Source: Candidatus Promineifilum breve
GTDB lineage: Bacteria > Chloroflexota > Anaerolineae > Promineifilales > Promineifilaceae
Direction: 5' to 3'
DNA length: 64,000 nt
Assembly: GCF_900066015.1 (NCBI RefSeq)
Contig: NZ_LN890655.1
Span: forward strand, 1,900,726-1,964,725
Below, piece by piece: positions 53,173 through 63,269 of the stretch. Position numbers and translations under genes: made by a program. The notes beneath the pieces were generated by a model. The model was not told where the DNA came from, ran no database searches, and saw only the letters and a program-made list of their open reading frames with translations. Numbering within the stretch: the first letter of the stretch is position 1; each line of letters opens with the position of its first letter.

Positions 53173-54081
53173 TTACATATTCTTAAGCGCCTCGGCGCCG
53201 CCGACGATGTCGAGAATTTCGCTGGTAATGCTGGCCTGGCGCGCCTTGTTGCGCTCCAGAATCAGGATGTCCACCAGTTCGGCGGCGTTGTCGGTGGCGT
53301 TGTTCATGGCGACCATGCGAGCGCTGTGCTCGCTGGCGAAGGCCTCCAGCAACGACTGGTAGATCTGAAGCCGGGTGAAGCGGGGCACAATGTCGTTGAG
53401 CAGCGCTTCGGCGTTCGGCTCGTAGGTGTAGGATTGCTCCGACGCCTTGGCCGCATCGACGCCGCTGACGTATTCGGCCCCGGGCATACCGGCCAGTTCG
53501 GCCGGGCGCAGCGGCAACAGTTGGCGGATGACCGGCTGGCGCGTCACCAGATTGACGAACTCGCTATAGCCGATGAACACCTGATCAACGTCCTCGCTGA
53601 GCATGGCGTCAATGGCGACGCGGGCGATGGCGGTGATGTCGAGAAACGACGGCGGGTCGGGGATGCGGTCGAAGGTGGCGACGACGTTACGGCCGCGGCG
53701 TACCATGGCGTCGCGCCCCTTGCGGCCGACGGTGATGACCTTGGTCGGTTTGTCGGACGCGGCCAGGAAGCGGTCGGCCAGCGTGATCATGTTGACGTTG
53801 TAGGAGCCGGCCAATCCGCGGTCGCTGGTCATCAGGATGAGGCCAACGTTCCGAACGTTGTCGCGGGCGGTCATCAGCGGGTGGGTGGTGGCCGACGCGC
53901 CGGGTTGGGCGGCCAGGTTCTGGATGATCTCGAACGCCTTGCGGGCATAGTTGCGCGTGGCCTCGGCCTGGCGCTGCGCCCGGCTGGCCTTCGACGCCGA
54001 CACGGCCGCCAGCGCGCTCGTCACCTGGGAGATGTTCTTGACGCTCTTGATGCGTTTGTTTAGTTCGCGTTCCGTTGCCAA
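53173..54081 (-). CDS. atpG: ATP synthase F1 subunit gamma
   Basis: 302 residues from a TTG codon at 54081, supported by AAGGAGG only 5 nt upstream; no ATG is near. The rotor shaft helices are recognisable at both ends: ELNKRIKSVKNISQVTSALAAVSASK at the start (cited as NISQVTSALAAVSASK) and LLEAFASEHSARMVAMNNATDNA near the end. LILMTSDRGLAGSYN is the central signature. TTG as the start of an ATP synthase gene suggests that its translation is deliberately weak relative to alpha and beta, since one copy is needed for three of each. Confidence 0.96.
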   Translation of the reverse strand: MATERELNKRIKSVKNISQVTSALAAVSASKASRAQRQAEATRNYARKAFEIIQNLAAQPGASATTHPLMTARDNVRNVGLILMTSDRGLAGSYNVNMITLADRFLAASDKPTKVITVGRKGRDAMVRRGRNVVATFDRIPDPPSFLDITAIARVAIDAMLSEDVDQVFIGYSEFVNLVTRQPVIRQLLPLRPAELAGMPGAEYVSGVDAAKASEQSYTYEPNAEALLNDIVPRFTRLQIYQSLLEAFASEHSARMVAMNNATDNAAELVDILILERNKARQASITSEILDIVGGAEALKNM

Positions 54082-54107
54082 CGGTGCCTCCTTGGAAGAG
54101 AAGAGAA

Positions 54108-54181
54108 ACCACAGATTACACAGATTTCACAGATTGAAGAGCATGGTTCTGTTAATCTGTGAAATCTGTGTAATCTGTGGT
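54108..54181. repeat. CACAGATTT-type inverted repeat between atpA and atpG
   Basis: Three CACAGATTN nonamers at 54108-54136 face AATCTGTG units at 54154-54181 around a 17-nt loop; it ends about 10 bp from the atpA stop. Confidence 0.92.
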
Positions 54182-54191
54182 TTTCCCCTTC

Positions 54192-55865
<1,674 letters not shown>

Positions 55866-55908
55866 GCGTTCAACCTCCTAGGGTGTCATGGGAATGTGAT
55901 TGTCTGAG

Positions 55909-55982
55909 CGCAGGGGAGCAGGGGAGCAGGGGAGCGGGGGTGATCTTTCGCCCCTGCTCCCTTTCTCCCCTGCACCCCTGCG
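55909..55982. repeat. GCAGGGGA-type inverted repeat between the M42 peptidase gene and atpA
   Basis: Octamer arms at 55909-55941 and 55950-55982 with a short loop fill the gap; the ends are about 25 bp from the upstream of atpA's ribosome site. Confidence 0.9.
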
Positions 55983-55996
55983 TCGTGTTTTTCATG

Positions 55997-57073
55997 TTAA
56001 TTCGTGAGGCCGGCGACCGTGGCGGCATCGAGCCGCGACACCAGCGCCGCCACTAATTTTACCGCATTGTCGTAATCGTCGCGATGAATAATTGAGCCGT
56101 GGCTATGAATGTGGCGCGACGGCACGCCGATAACGACGGTGGGCACGCCCAGGTTGTGCAGATGGATGGCCCCGCCGTCGGTGGCCCCGCCGGGCATGTT
56201 GGAGAGTTGCAGCGGCAGGCCCAGCTCGGCGGCGGTGTCGATGACCAGGTGGCGCAGGGTCACGTTGGGGATCATCCGCGCGTCGAAGACGGACAGGGCC
56301 GGGCCGCCGCCCAGCCGCACGCTCGATTGCTCTTTCTTGATGCCGGGCACGTCGCCGGCGATGTCGGCCTCCAGGATGATCGCCACGTCGGGATCGACGG
56401 CGCGGACGCTGGTAGTGGCCCCGCGCAGGCCGACCTCTTCCATGACCGTCTGCACGGCGTAGAGGTCGTTGGGGTGGGCTTCGTTCTGGAAATGGCGCAG
56501 CACGTCGATAGCCACGGCGCAGCCGACGCGGTTGTCGAACGCTTTGGACAGGTAGGTTTTGCCGCCGGCCATGACGGCGAAGCGGCTATCGGGCACGACG
56601 GGGTCGCCCACGCGGACGCCGGCGGCCTCGGTCTCGGCCTTGCTCGTCGCGCCGATGTCGATGTACATGTCCTTCTTCTCGACCATCTTGTTGCGCTCGT
56701 CGCCGGAGAGCATGTGGGGCGGCTTGGCCCCCACGACGCCGACAACATCGCCCTGGTGGGTCTTGACGATGACCCGCTGCGACAAAATGGTCTGGTCCCA
56801 CCAGCCGCCCAGTTGCAGGAACTTGAGAAAGCCGTTGTCGTCGATGTAGGTGACGATCAGGCCAATCTCGTCCATGTGGCCGGCCAGCATGACGCGCGGG
56901 CCTTCGGCGGACGGGAGTCCGCTCTTTCGGCAAATGAGGCTGCCCAACTTATCCTGGGAGAGGTCGCCCAGGGGGGCCATGTAGTTGCGCAGGACGGCGC
57001 GCACCTCGGTCTCATAGCCGGGCACGCCGTGGGCTTCGGTCAGGCTCTGCAAGAATTGTTCGGTTTGGTCCAC
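55997..57073 (-). CDS. M42 family metallo-aminopeptidase/glucanase-like protein
   Basis: 358 residues, the usual size for glutamyl aminopeptidase/FrvX/TET proteins. Two-metal-site motifs are present: AGHMDEIGLIV (first His and Asp), KAFDNRVGCAVAI (bridging Asp), catalytic Glu pair in VMEEVGLRG, EADIAGD and the final His in VVIGVPSRHIHSHGSI. TET-type aminopeptidases form large dodecamers that finish intracellular protein breakdown. It starts the minus-strand operon with the ATP synthase genes, but the gap to atpA includes a hairpin. A palindrome and promoter lie upstream. Confidence 0.92.
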   Translation of the reverse strand: MDQTEQFLQSLTEAHGVPGYETEVRAVLRNYMAPLGDLSQDKLGSLICRKSGLPSAEGPRVMLAGHMDEIGLIVTYIDDNGFLKFLQLGGWWDQTILSQRVIVKTHQGDVVGVVGAKPPHMLSGDERNKMVEKKDMYIDIGATSKAETEAAGVRVGDPVVPDSRFAVMAGGKTYLSKAFDNRVGCAVAIDVLRHFQNEAHPNDLYAVQTVMEEVGLRGATTSVRAVDPDVAIILEADIAGDVPGIKKEQSSVRLGGGPALSVFDARMIPNVTLRHLVIDTAAELGLPLQLSNMPGGATDGGAIHLHNLGVPTVVIGVPSRHIHSHGSIIHRDDYDNAVKLVAALVSRLDAATVAGLTN

Positions 57074-57093
57074 GCGGTTTGTTATCCCTAAAT

Positions 57094-57156
57094 TGTAGGG
57101 CGGGATGGTATCCCGCCGTTTTTATCGGGGCGGGATACCATCCCGCCCTACATTGT
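57094..57156. repeat. Double GGGCGGGAT palindrome with ribosome-binding-region location
   Basis: TGTAGGGCGGGATGG and CCATCCCGCCCTACA form outer arms; each arm contains a further GGCGGGAT/ATCCCGCC pair. It lies in the untranslated leader of the M42 gene, 20-80 nt before its ATG. Confidence 0.9.
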
Positions 57157-57180
57157 ATAAGACCCAGTGCCGGATAGCAG

Positions 57181-57210
57181 ATCGTAGCGCACCCGGTGGG
57201 AATTGTCCAA
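57181..57210 (-). promoter_or_regulatory. Candidate promoter of the M42/ATP synthase operon
   Basis: TTGGAC (57210-57205), 18-bp spacer and TACGAT (57186-57181) on the minus strand; the expected start site is near 57174. Confidence 0.45.
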
Positions 57211-57227
57211 CTTGGGGCGCTGTTGTT

Positions 57228-57245
57228 TTGTGAAGTGTGTCACAA
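57228..57245. promoter_or_regulatory. CRP/FNR- or Rex-like palindrome
   Basis: TTGTGAAGTGTGTCACAA has perfect TTGTGA/TCACAA arms. TGTGA-N6-TCACA is a perfect CRP-type site, and the match to the Rex consensus has one mismatch in the seven-base arms. Its centre is about 62 bp upstream of the predicted M42 transcription start, a class I activator position, and about 60 bp upstream of the DUF433 promoter on the other side. Confidence 0.6.
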
Positions 57246-57302
57246 ATTGGAATAGATTTTAATAGACAAACCACTGATATGCCAATTGAAGCTGACAGCA
57301 CA

Positions 57303-57311
57303 TGGTATAAT
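57303..57311 (+). promoter_or_regulatory. Extended -10 promoter of the DUF433/DUF5615 pair
   Basis: TGGTATAAT in the word CATGGTATAAT, 22 nt before ATG 57334. The identical word precedes the VapBC-like pair at 29791-29801. Confidence 0.6.
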
Positions 57312-57333
57312 CAGGAACAGAGGTGGCGAACCA

Positions 57334-57696
57334 ATGGAAGAAGAAACAATAAATCAGTATATCGAGCGCACTCCTTTGCCCGGCGAAGAGTCAGGCTTTC
57401 CACGTATTAAAGGGCGACGCATTTCGGTTGTGGATATCGTCCTATGGCGGCAAGACGGATTATCGGTGGCGGAGATTGCCCAAGAGTATGATCTCTTAGA
57501 AGAGGCCATTACAGCGGCGCTGGCTTTCTATGGCCAAAACAAAGAGGAGATCGACCGCTATATTGAGGAAGGAGAGGCGTTCTTCGAGGCCGGGCTACGG
57601 TCACAGGAACACGATCCGATTTATCTGGGCATGAGAGCCAGGCGACAAGCGATTTTGCTACGAGAGACAAATAATAGTAATCGGTACGGACAATAA
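57334..57696 (+). CDS. DUF433 family antitoxin
   Basis: 120 residues from ATG 57334, with AGAGGTGG upstream; an ATG-like start at 57286 would lie upstream of the predicted -10 box. The DUF433 winged-helix pattern is seen as GFPRIKGRRISVVDIVLWRQDGLSVAEIAQEYDLLEEAI, cited in parts: PRIKGRRISVVDIV and GLSVAEIAQEYDL. The C-terminal helix (ITAALAFYGQNKEEIDRYIEEGE) is acidic. DUF433 proteins commonly pair with DUF5615 PIN-like proteins, as here, and are thought to be DNA-binding antitoxins. The toxin starts 6 bp after its stop. Confidence 0.85.
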   Translation: MEEETINQYIERTPLPGEESGFPRIKGRRISVVDIVLWRQDGLSVAEIAQEYDLLEEAITAALAFYGQNKEEIDRYIEEGEAFFEAGLRSQEHDPIYLGMRARRQAILLRETNNSNRYGQ

Positions 57697-57702
57697 TTTA
57701 AA

Positions 57703-58059
57703 ATGAAGCCCCGCTTTCTCCTTGATGAGAACGTCAGCCTAAATGTCCAAACCCAACTCAAAAGACTTGGTAACGAAATCGTTGTCCTGGCTGTTGGCGA
57801 TCCTGATGCGCCAAGCAAAGGGACACAAGATCCCGAAATCCTACTTTGGCTGGAAGCTAATGATTTTATTCTCGTGACCGAGAACCGCCGGACGATGCCG
57901 GATCATTTGACACGGCACTATGAGGAAGGTCATTTTGTTCCCGGCATTCTATGGATTCGGCCGCGTACTTCGCTGGGTAGAATTGTTGAGACACTGTTCC
58001 AACTTTGGCTAAGCTCGGAGCATGAACAGTTTCTTCATCGGAATGAGTTTATTCCATGA
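57703..58059 (+). CDS. DUF5615 PIN-like toxin
   Basis: 118 residues. The family opens with FLLDENVSLNVQTQLKRLGNE, cited as FLLDENVSLNV, where D/E begin the PIN-like acidic centre. TQDPEILLWLEANDFILVTENRR gives the second acidic cluster and the conserved TENRR/T-D position, and PGILWIRP ends the core. The protein is a probable RNase, held inactive by the DUF433 partner. The ribosome site is poor but the two genes are nearly adjacent. Confidence 0.85.
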   Translation: MKPRFLLDENVSLNVQTQLKRLGNEIVVLAVGDPDAPSKGTQDPEILLWLEANDFILVTENRRTMPDHLTRHYEEGHFVPGILWIRPRTSLGRIVETLFQLWLSSEHEQFLHRNEFIP

Positions 58060-58206
58060 ACTAGAGTGGCAGTCACCGTAGCTTAGCCTCTTCTAAAAAG
58101 TCGTTAGGTGATAGAAGTCATCTATCTGGTCACCAAACGACACTTTGCCACCGCTTGCCCCACGGCCACGTGTCTATCGCGCCCCACCGCGCTACAATTC
58201 CCCCAT

Positions 58207-60972
58207 ATGGCTGCCCACGGCGGGGAACCCAACCGGCGGCGTCTCGTCGCTGTGCTCATCTTGTTGCCGGCGCTCATCCTGCTGGGCTTCGCTCTGCGCG
58301 TCCATAACCTCGACGCCTTCAGCTTCTGGACCGACGAGGGGCTGACGCCGGAGCGCTCCGGCTATGCCATCGGCCAGATTTTGCGCAATGAGATTCTCAT
58401 CCAGGGTGTCGTGACCACCGACACCCACCCGCCACTCTACTACCTGATCATCCACGTCACCCGGCAACTGTTCGGCACGAGTGATTTCGCCTTTCGCTAC
58501 CCGTCGGTGCTGTTCGGCGTGTTGCTCATCCCGCTCATGTATCAACTGGCGCGGCGGATGCCCTCCCCTAACCCCTCCCTTCGGGAGGGGGATCAGACCC
58601 CCGCCCTCTCCGGGAGAGGGCATCCGGCTCCCTCTCCCAAGGGGAGAGGGCTGGGGAGAGGGCATCTGGCTCCCTCTCCCCTTGGGAGAGGGTTGGGGAG
58701 AGGGTCTTCCGCCGGCCTCATCATCGCCCTCCTCGCCGCCGTCAACCCCCTACAAATCTACTACAGCCAGGAAGCGCGGATGTACACCCTGCTCGTGCTG
58801 CTGGTCACGGCCATGAGCTACACCCTCTGGCGCGCCCTGGGTGCGATGCACTTTCCGAAGTGCGTCGCACCTTCCGGCACTCCCCGGCGAGGTGGTGAGG
58901 TGCAACCCACTTCGGAAAGTGGGTCGCACCTGTGGCGACGGTTTCTCTTGTATAGTGTCCTGGCCGCGTTGGCCGTCTACACCCACTATACGGCCGCCTT
59001 TCTCATCGCTGCCCAAGCCTTTTTTTGGGGTTGGATTCTATGGCGGGCCGGGATGCGGCGGCTCATCCTCGGCGCGGCCGTCGTCGCCGCGCTGGTCGCC
59101 ATCCCGCTCATCCCCTACACCATCCCCCGCCTGCTGACCGGGGCCGAGGCCAACTACTACGCCGTTTCGCCGCTGACCATGCTGCTCGACGTGGTGCGCT
59201 TCTTCCACCTCGGCCTGACAGTCGATTTCGCCCAACCCCTCATACGCGTCCTGAACCTGTTGGCGTTTGGGCTGCTGTTGCTCGGCCTGTGGGCGGTTGG
59301 CTCGGCCCAACAAAGACCCTCCCCTAACCCCTCCCGGAGGGAGGGGGATCAGACTCCCTCTCCCCCCGGGAGAGGGTTGGGGAGAGGGCGTCCGGCTCCC
59401 TCTCCCTCCGGGAGAGGGTTGGGGAGAGGGCTTCTTCCCCGCCTCTTCCTACTAACCTGGCTCCTCTCCCCCGTCCTCGGCCTCATGCTCGGCTCCCTAC
59501 TCTTCAAACCGATGTACCAGGGCGTCCGCCACATCATGGCCGCCAGCCCGGCCTTCCTGTTGCTGCTGGGTTTCGGCGTGTGGGCCATCTGGAACTGGCT
59601 GCCCCGTAGTTGGCGCGAACCCCGCCCGGAACCGGACGAGGAACTAACCGGCTGGACGGCCTGGGTGGCCGAGGCCCCGCGCGCCAATCCGCTGGCCCTC
59701 ATCCCGTTGAGCCTGTTACTCATCGGCGCGGCCGTGGCCCTGGTCAACCTCTACACCGACCCGGCCTACGTCAAGGACGATTTTCGAGCCATCATTCGCT
59801 TTATCGAGACACGGGCGGGCGATCGCGACGTAATCGTCTACAATAATGCCGTGTTGCTGCCTCTGCACGACCACTACCGCCGGCGGCCCGACATCGCCGT
59901 CACCGCCCTGCCGGCCTACCCCCAAGTTGCCACCGGCCGCGAGCCGGAACTGGCCGCGCTGGCCGCCGAATTCGACCGCGTGTGGTTCATCACCGACCCC
60001 CCGGCCGACGGCCGCGACGACGACCGTCTCATCCAGGGCTGGCTCGATGCCAATCTGATCGAGGCCCTCAACCGCATCTTCCCGGCGCGCACGACGGTGG
60101 CGCGGGTAATCGGCTATGCGACGCCGACCGACGGCCTGTCAACGACCGCCGTCAATGGCGAGTGGGACGGGCTACCGGCGCTCACCGGCGCGGCCTTTGA
60201 CCCGGAGCTGGCCCTGCCAACCTTGTGGGTCGATCTGGTCTGGGAAGGCCAACCGCCGCCGGCCGCGGCCGTCCTGGTCTTCTCCCTGACCGATCCGGCG
60301 GGCGTGGAGCAGTTTCGCGAAGCCCAGCAATTGCTGCGCGATGACGCCTACCCCTGGGACACGGCCGCGCCCAACCGCCTGAGCTATGCCCTGCCGCTGC
60401 CGCCCGGCCTGCCGCCGGGAACCTATACCCTGGCCGTGGCCCCCGATGGCGGCGATCCACTCGCCCTCGGCCCGGTGACCATCGCTCCCACGACGGCCTG
60501 GCCCATTCCCCCCGAACAACTCTTTCCCGAGGAGTTGATGGCCCGCGGCCGGCCGGTGGCCGTGGGCGGCCAACCCCCGGCCGGCGGCCTCGCCCTGGCC
60601 GCCGTCATCCCCTGGGACGACAGCGTAATCGCCGGCAACAACCTGCCGCTGACGGTCTACTGGCGCGCCGGCGACGCTGGGGCCGACTTGCGCGACATGC
60701 GCTACCTGCTGGAAGTCGTCGGGACGGACGGCGCGGTGCTGCGCGCCCAGGAAGCCCGGCCCGGCGCGGCCTGGCTGGACGCCGCCCCGCCCGGCGCGCT
60801 GCTGCGCGAGATCGTCGCCCTCTACTATCGCCCGGAGACGCCGCCCGGTCGCTACCGGCTGCGCTGGACGCTGCTCGACGGCGACGCGCCTATCGGGGAA
60901 CCGGTCTGGGCCGGAGAGATCGCTGTCGAAGCCCCGGAGGCCGCGCCCGCACCGGGGGAGGCCGGGCCATGA
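58207..60972 (+). CDS. GT-C (family 39/ArnT-like) membrane glycosyltransferase with repeat-encoded loops
   Basis: 921 residues from ATG 58207, long for the family because of a C-terminal soluble region (~470-920) and three loops made of DNA repeats. The N-terminal domain has many membrane helices and the family acidic site in FSFWTDEGLTPERSG, with HPPLYYLIIHVTRQ. It would move a sugar from a polyprenyl phosphate to an acceptor outside the cell. The repeat loops lie at residues ~119-167 (PSPKGRGLGRG-type), ~211-242 and ~370-409, all between membrane helices. A soluble beta-rich part follows VKDDFRAIIRFIETRAGDRD. It overlaps the next gene by 4 bp. Confidence 0.88.
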   Translation: MAAHGGEPNRRRLVAVLILLPALILLGFALRVHNLDAFSFWTDEGLTPERSGYAIGQILRNEILIQGVVTTDTHPPLYYLIIHVTRQLFGTSDFAFRYPSVLFGVLLIPLMYQLARRMPSPNPSLREGDQTPALSGRGHPAPSPKGRGLGRGHLAPSPLGRGLGRGSSAGLIIALLAAVNPLQIYYSQEARMYTLLVLLVTAMSYTLWRALGAMHFPKCVAPSGTPRRGGEVQPTSESGSHLWRRFLLYSVLAALAVYTHYTAAFLIAAQAFFWGWILWRAGMRRLILGAAVVAALVAIPLIPYTIPRLLTGAEANYYAVSPLTMLLDVVRFFHLGLTVDFAQPLIRVLNLLAFGLLLLGLWAVGSAQQRPSPNPSRREGDQTPSPPGRGLGRGRPAPSPSGRGLGRGLLPRLFLLTWLLSPVLGLMLGSLLFKPMYQGVRHIMAASPAFLLLLGFGVWAIWNWLPRSWREPRPEPDEELTGWTAWVAEAPRANPLALIPLSLLLIGAAVALVNLYTDPAYVKDDFRAIIRFIETRAGDRDVIVYNNAVLLPLHDHYRRRPDIAVTALPAYPQVATGREPELAALAAEFDRVWFITDPPADGRDDDRLIQGWLDANLIEALNRIFPARTTVARVIGYATPTDGLSTTAVNGEWDGLPALTGAAFDPELALPTLWVDLVWEGQPPPAAAVLVFSLTDPAGVEQFREAQQLLRDDAYPWDTAAPNRLSYALPLPPGLPPGTYTLAVAPDGGDPLALGPVTIAPTTAWPIPPEQLFPEELMARGRPVAVGGQPPAGGLALAAVIPWDDSVIAGNNLPLTVYWRAGDAGADLRDMRYLLEVVGTDGAVLRAQEARPGAAWLDAAPPGALLREIVALYYRPETPPGRYRLRWTLLDGDAPIGEPVWAGEIAVEAPEAAPAPGEAGP
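58561..58706. repeat. Tandem CCCTCTCC-type palindromes inside the glycosyltransferase gene
   Basis: At least four GAGAGGG/CCCTCTC palindromes in tandem, in frame, encoding repeated PSP-GRGLGRG peptides. Same family as the inner part of 7381-7525. Confidence 0.92.
58840..58931. repeat. Two GGTGC...GCACC palindromes inside the glycosyltransferase gene
   Basis: Palindromes at 58840-58871 (loop TCCG) and 58898-58931 (loop CGGA), each with ~15-nt arms, separated by 26 bp; the frame stays open. Related to 3312-3351. Confidence 0.92.
59314..59431. repeat. Second block of CCCTCTCC-type palindromes in the same gene
   Basis: Three palindromes in tandem encode PSPPGRGLGRG and PSPSGRGLGRG loops, nearly the same peptide as the first block. 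Confidence 0.92.
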
Positions 60973-63269
60973 GCCGCCGCCGCGCCTTGCTGGCGCTCAT
61001 CCTGCTGGGCTATCTGGCGATCACGCTGGCCTATGGGGTGCTCAACCCGCTCTTCGAAGCGCCCGACGAGCATTGGCACTTTTTCACCGCCGTGTCCATC
61101 GCCGAAACCGGCCGCCTGCCGCGGGTAGAGGAGCCACCTGACCCATTGCTGGGCCAGGAAGCGGCCCAACCACCGCTCTATTACGCCCTCGGCGCGGCGC
61201 TGCTGGCCCCGTTCGACACCACCGGCTGGCGCGAGGCCATCTGGGAGAACCCCTACGCCTGGATTGGCGACGCCTCGGCCCTGGCGAACGTCAACCGCAT
61301 GGTGCATACCCCGGCCGAGGCGTGGCCGTGGCAGGGCTGGGCGCTGGCCGCTCATTTTTTGCGTGTCCTCTCGACCCTGTTCGGATTGGGCACGCTGCTG
61401 TGTATCTACGGCAGCGCCCGCCTGATATGGCCGGAGAGCACCACCCGGCCGCTGATGGCGACGGCGCTGGTGGCTTTTCTGCCGCAATTCAATTTCGTCC
61501 ATGCCGCCGTCAGTAACGACGCGCTCATTACCTTCCTGTGTAGTCTGGCGCTGTATCAATTGATCTGGTTGTGGAATGGGTTGGGAACCCGTCCGTCGTC
61601 AGGCAAGGGCGAAGCGGGCGGGTTGCCAACCCGCCCTACAATGGTGCGGTTGGTGTTGTTGGGCATCACCATCGGACTGGCGGCGCTGAGCAAGAACGCC
61701 GGTGTGTTGCTGCTGCTCTATAGCCTGGGGTTCCTGGCGGTCGTGGCCTGGCGCGCCGGCCGCCCGCGGGCGATCATTCCGGCCGGGTTGCTGGTGGCCG
61801 CGCCGGCGCTGCTCATCGCCGGGTGGCTGTGGGCGCGCAATCAGGCCCTCTACGGCGATTGGACGGCCACCGCGCCGTTCATCGCCATCGCCGGCGGCGA
61901 CCGGGGCTACACGCTGTGGCAGGCGTTGGGCGAATGGCGCGGGCTGTTGGCCTCGTTCGTCGGCGTGTTCGGCTGGTTCAATCTGCGCCCGCCGGGATGG
62001 GTGTATTGGGTGTGGCTGGCAATCACCGGGTTGGCCGTAGCCGGTGGGCTGGTCTGCGCAGCGCAGGCTTACCGGCGGCAGCGTAGGACGGCCGCCCGCC
62101 GCTTACCGCTGAACGCCGACTGGCTCCTGGCCGCTCTGCTGGCCGTCTGGCCGCTGCTGGTGCTGGCCGGGCTGCTGGCCTTCATGCTGCGCACCGAGGC
62201 GGCCCAGGGGCGGCTGCTCTTCCCCGCCATTTTGCCCCTTTCGCTGGGGACGGCCTGGGGATTGGCCGGCTGGAGCCGCTGCGCACCGCAGGCTCTGGGC
62301 AAGTTCAATCGCCGCCTGGCCCCGCTATTGGCCCTGCTGGCCCTGGCGACCAGCGTCTACAGCCTACTCTACGTCATCGAACCCGCCTACCGGCCGCCGC
62401 CGACCATCGCCGCCATTCCGGCCGGGGCGCGGCGCGTGTTGCCCGAATTAGTCGAGCGCGGCCAGGGTATTGCGCTGCTGGCGGCCGAGGTCGATACCGA
62501 CACCGCCCGGCCGGGCGACGTCATCTGGCTGACGCTCTATTGGCAGGCCGACGAGCCGCCGGCCGAACCGCCGGAATTCGTGCTGGAGCTGTTCGGGCGG
62601 GAGGTGGAGCGCATCGCCAACCTGCACAGCTATCACGGCCGCGGCCTCTACCCGGCCACGCTGTGGCCGCCGGGGGCGGTCATCGCCGACCGCTTCGCCG
62701 TGCGCATCGACCCGGCGGCCGAAGCGCCGGTGATGGGGCGCGTCTTCGCTCGGGTCGAAGGCGGCGCGCCGGGCATCGAGGTCGCCACGGTGAAAATCGA
62801 GCCACTGGAGCCGCCGCCCGTGCCCGATAGCTGGGCAGCCGAACTGGGCGACCACATCGCCCTGGTCAACGCCACCATCCGCCCGGCCCAAACCACGGCC
62901 GGCCAGCGCGTCCAGGTGCTGGTGCGCTGGTACGTGCCCGTCGGCGCGCCTGACCGCGATTACACCACGCTCATCCACCTCGGCCCGCCCGACGCGCCGC
63001 CGCTGAGCACCGGCGATAGCCCGCCACTGGGTGGCGCCTATCCCACCAGCGCCTGGCGCAACGGCGAGACGATCGACGACCGCTACTTCCTGCTCATTCC
63101 GGGCGGTCTGGCCCCCGGCCCCTATCCGGTGTGGATCGGCCTCTATGACCCGGCCACCGGCCAGCGCCTGCCGGTGGTGGTCGAGGGCGAATTGCAGCCC
63201 AACGGCGTCTATCTGGCGGGCTGGGTCGAGGTGGTCTGCGCCGGCGAGGATGCCGATTGTGCGCCCTGA
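60969..63269 (+). CDS. DUF2142-like membrane protein, probable GT-C glycosyltransferase
   Basis: 766 residues, beginning 4 bp inside the previous stop (ATGA). About eleven membrane helices occupy the first ~500 residues. The acidic EAPDEHWHFFTAVSIAETG motif after the first helix and QPPLYYALGA resemble DUF2142 and ArnT-like proteins. A soluble beta-rich domain (from ~505, ELVERGQGIALLAAEVDTD) resembles the C-terminal region of its neighbour (DLVWEGQPPPAAAVLVF / TLYWQADEPP patterns), suggesting the two arose by duplication. Residues ~203-224 derive from a repeat. The pair may form a complex in surface glycan synthesis. Confidence 0.82.
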   Translation: MSRRRALLALILLGYLAITLAYGVLNPLFEAPDEHWHFFTAVSIAETGRLPRVEEPPDPLLGQEAAQPPLYYALGAALLAPFDTTGWREAIWENPYAWIGDASALANVNRMVHTPAEAWPWQGWALAAHFLRVLSTLFGLGTLLCIYGSARLIWPESTTRPLMATALVAFLPQFNFVHAAVSNDALITFLCSLALYQLIWLWNGLGTRPSSGKGEAGGLPTRPTMVRLVLLGITIGLAALSKNAGVLLLLYSLGFLAVVAWRAGRPRAIIPAGLLVAAPALLIAGWLWARNQALYGDWTATAPFIAIAGGDRGYTLWQALGEWRGLLASFVGVFGWFNLRPPGWVYWVWLAITGLAVAGGLVCAAQAYRRQRRTAARRLPLNADWLLAALLAVWPLLVLAGLLAFMLRTEAAQGRLLFPAILPLSLGTAWGLAGWSRCAPQALGKFNRRLAPLLALLALATSVYSLLYVIEPAYRPPPTIAAIPAGARRVLPELVERGQGIALLAAEVDTDTARPGDVIWLTLYWQADEPPAEPPEFVLELFGREVERIANLHSYHGRGLYPATLWPPGAVIADRFAVRIDPAAEAPVMGRVFARVEGGAPGIEVATVKIEPLEPPPVPDSWAAELGDHIALVNATIRPAQTTAGQRVQVLVRWYVPVGAPDRDYTTLIHLGPPDAPPLSTGDSPPLGGAYPTSAWRNGETIDDRYFLLIPGGLAPGPYPVWIGLYDPATGQRLPVVVEGELQPNGVYLAGWVEVVCAGEDADCAP
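61577..61640. repeat. GGGCGGGTTG palindromes inside the DUF2142-like gene
   Basis: GGGCGGGTTGCCAACCCGCCC (21 nt; arms 61616-61625 and 61627-61636) with an upstream GGGTTGGGAACCC, in frame between two membrane helices. Same family as 8764-8856 and 57094-57156. Confidence 0.9.
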
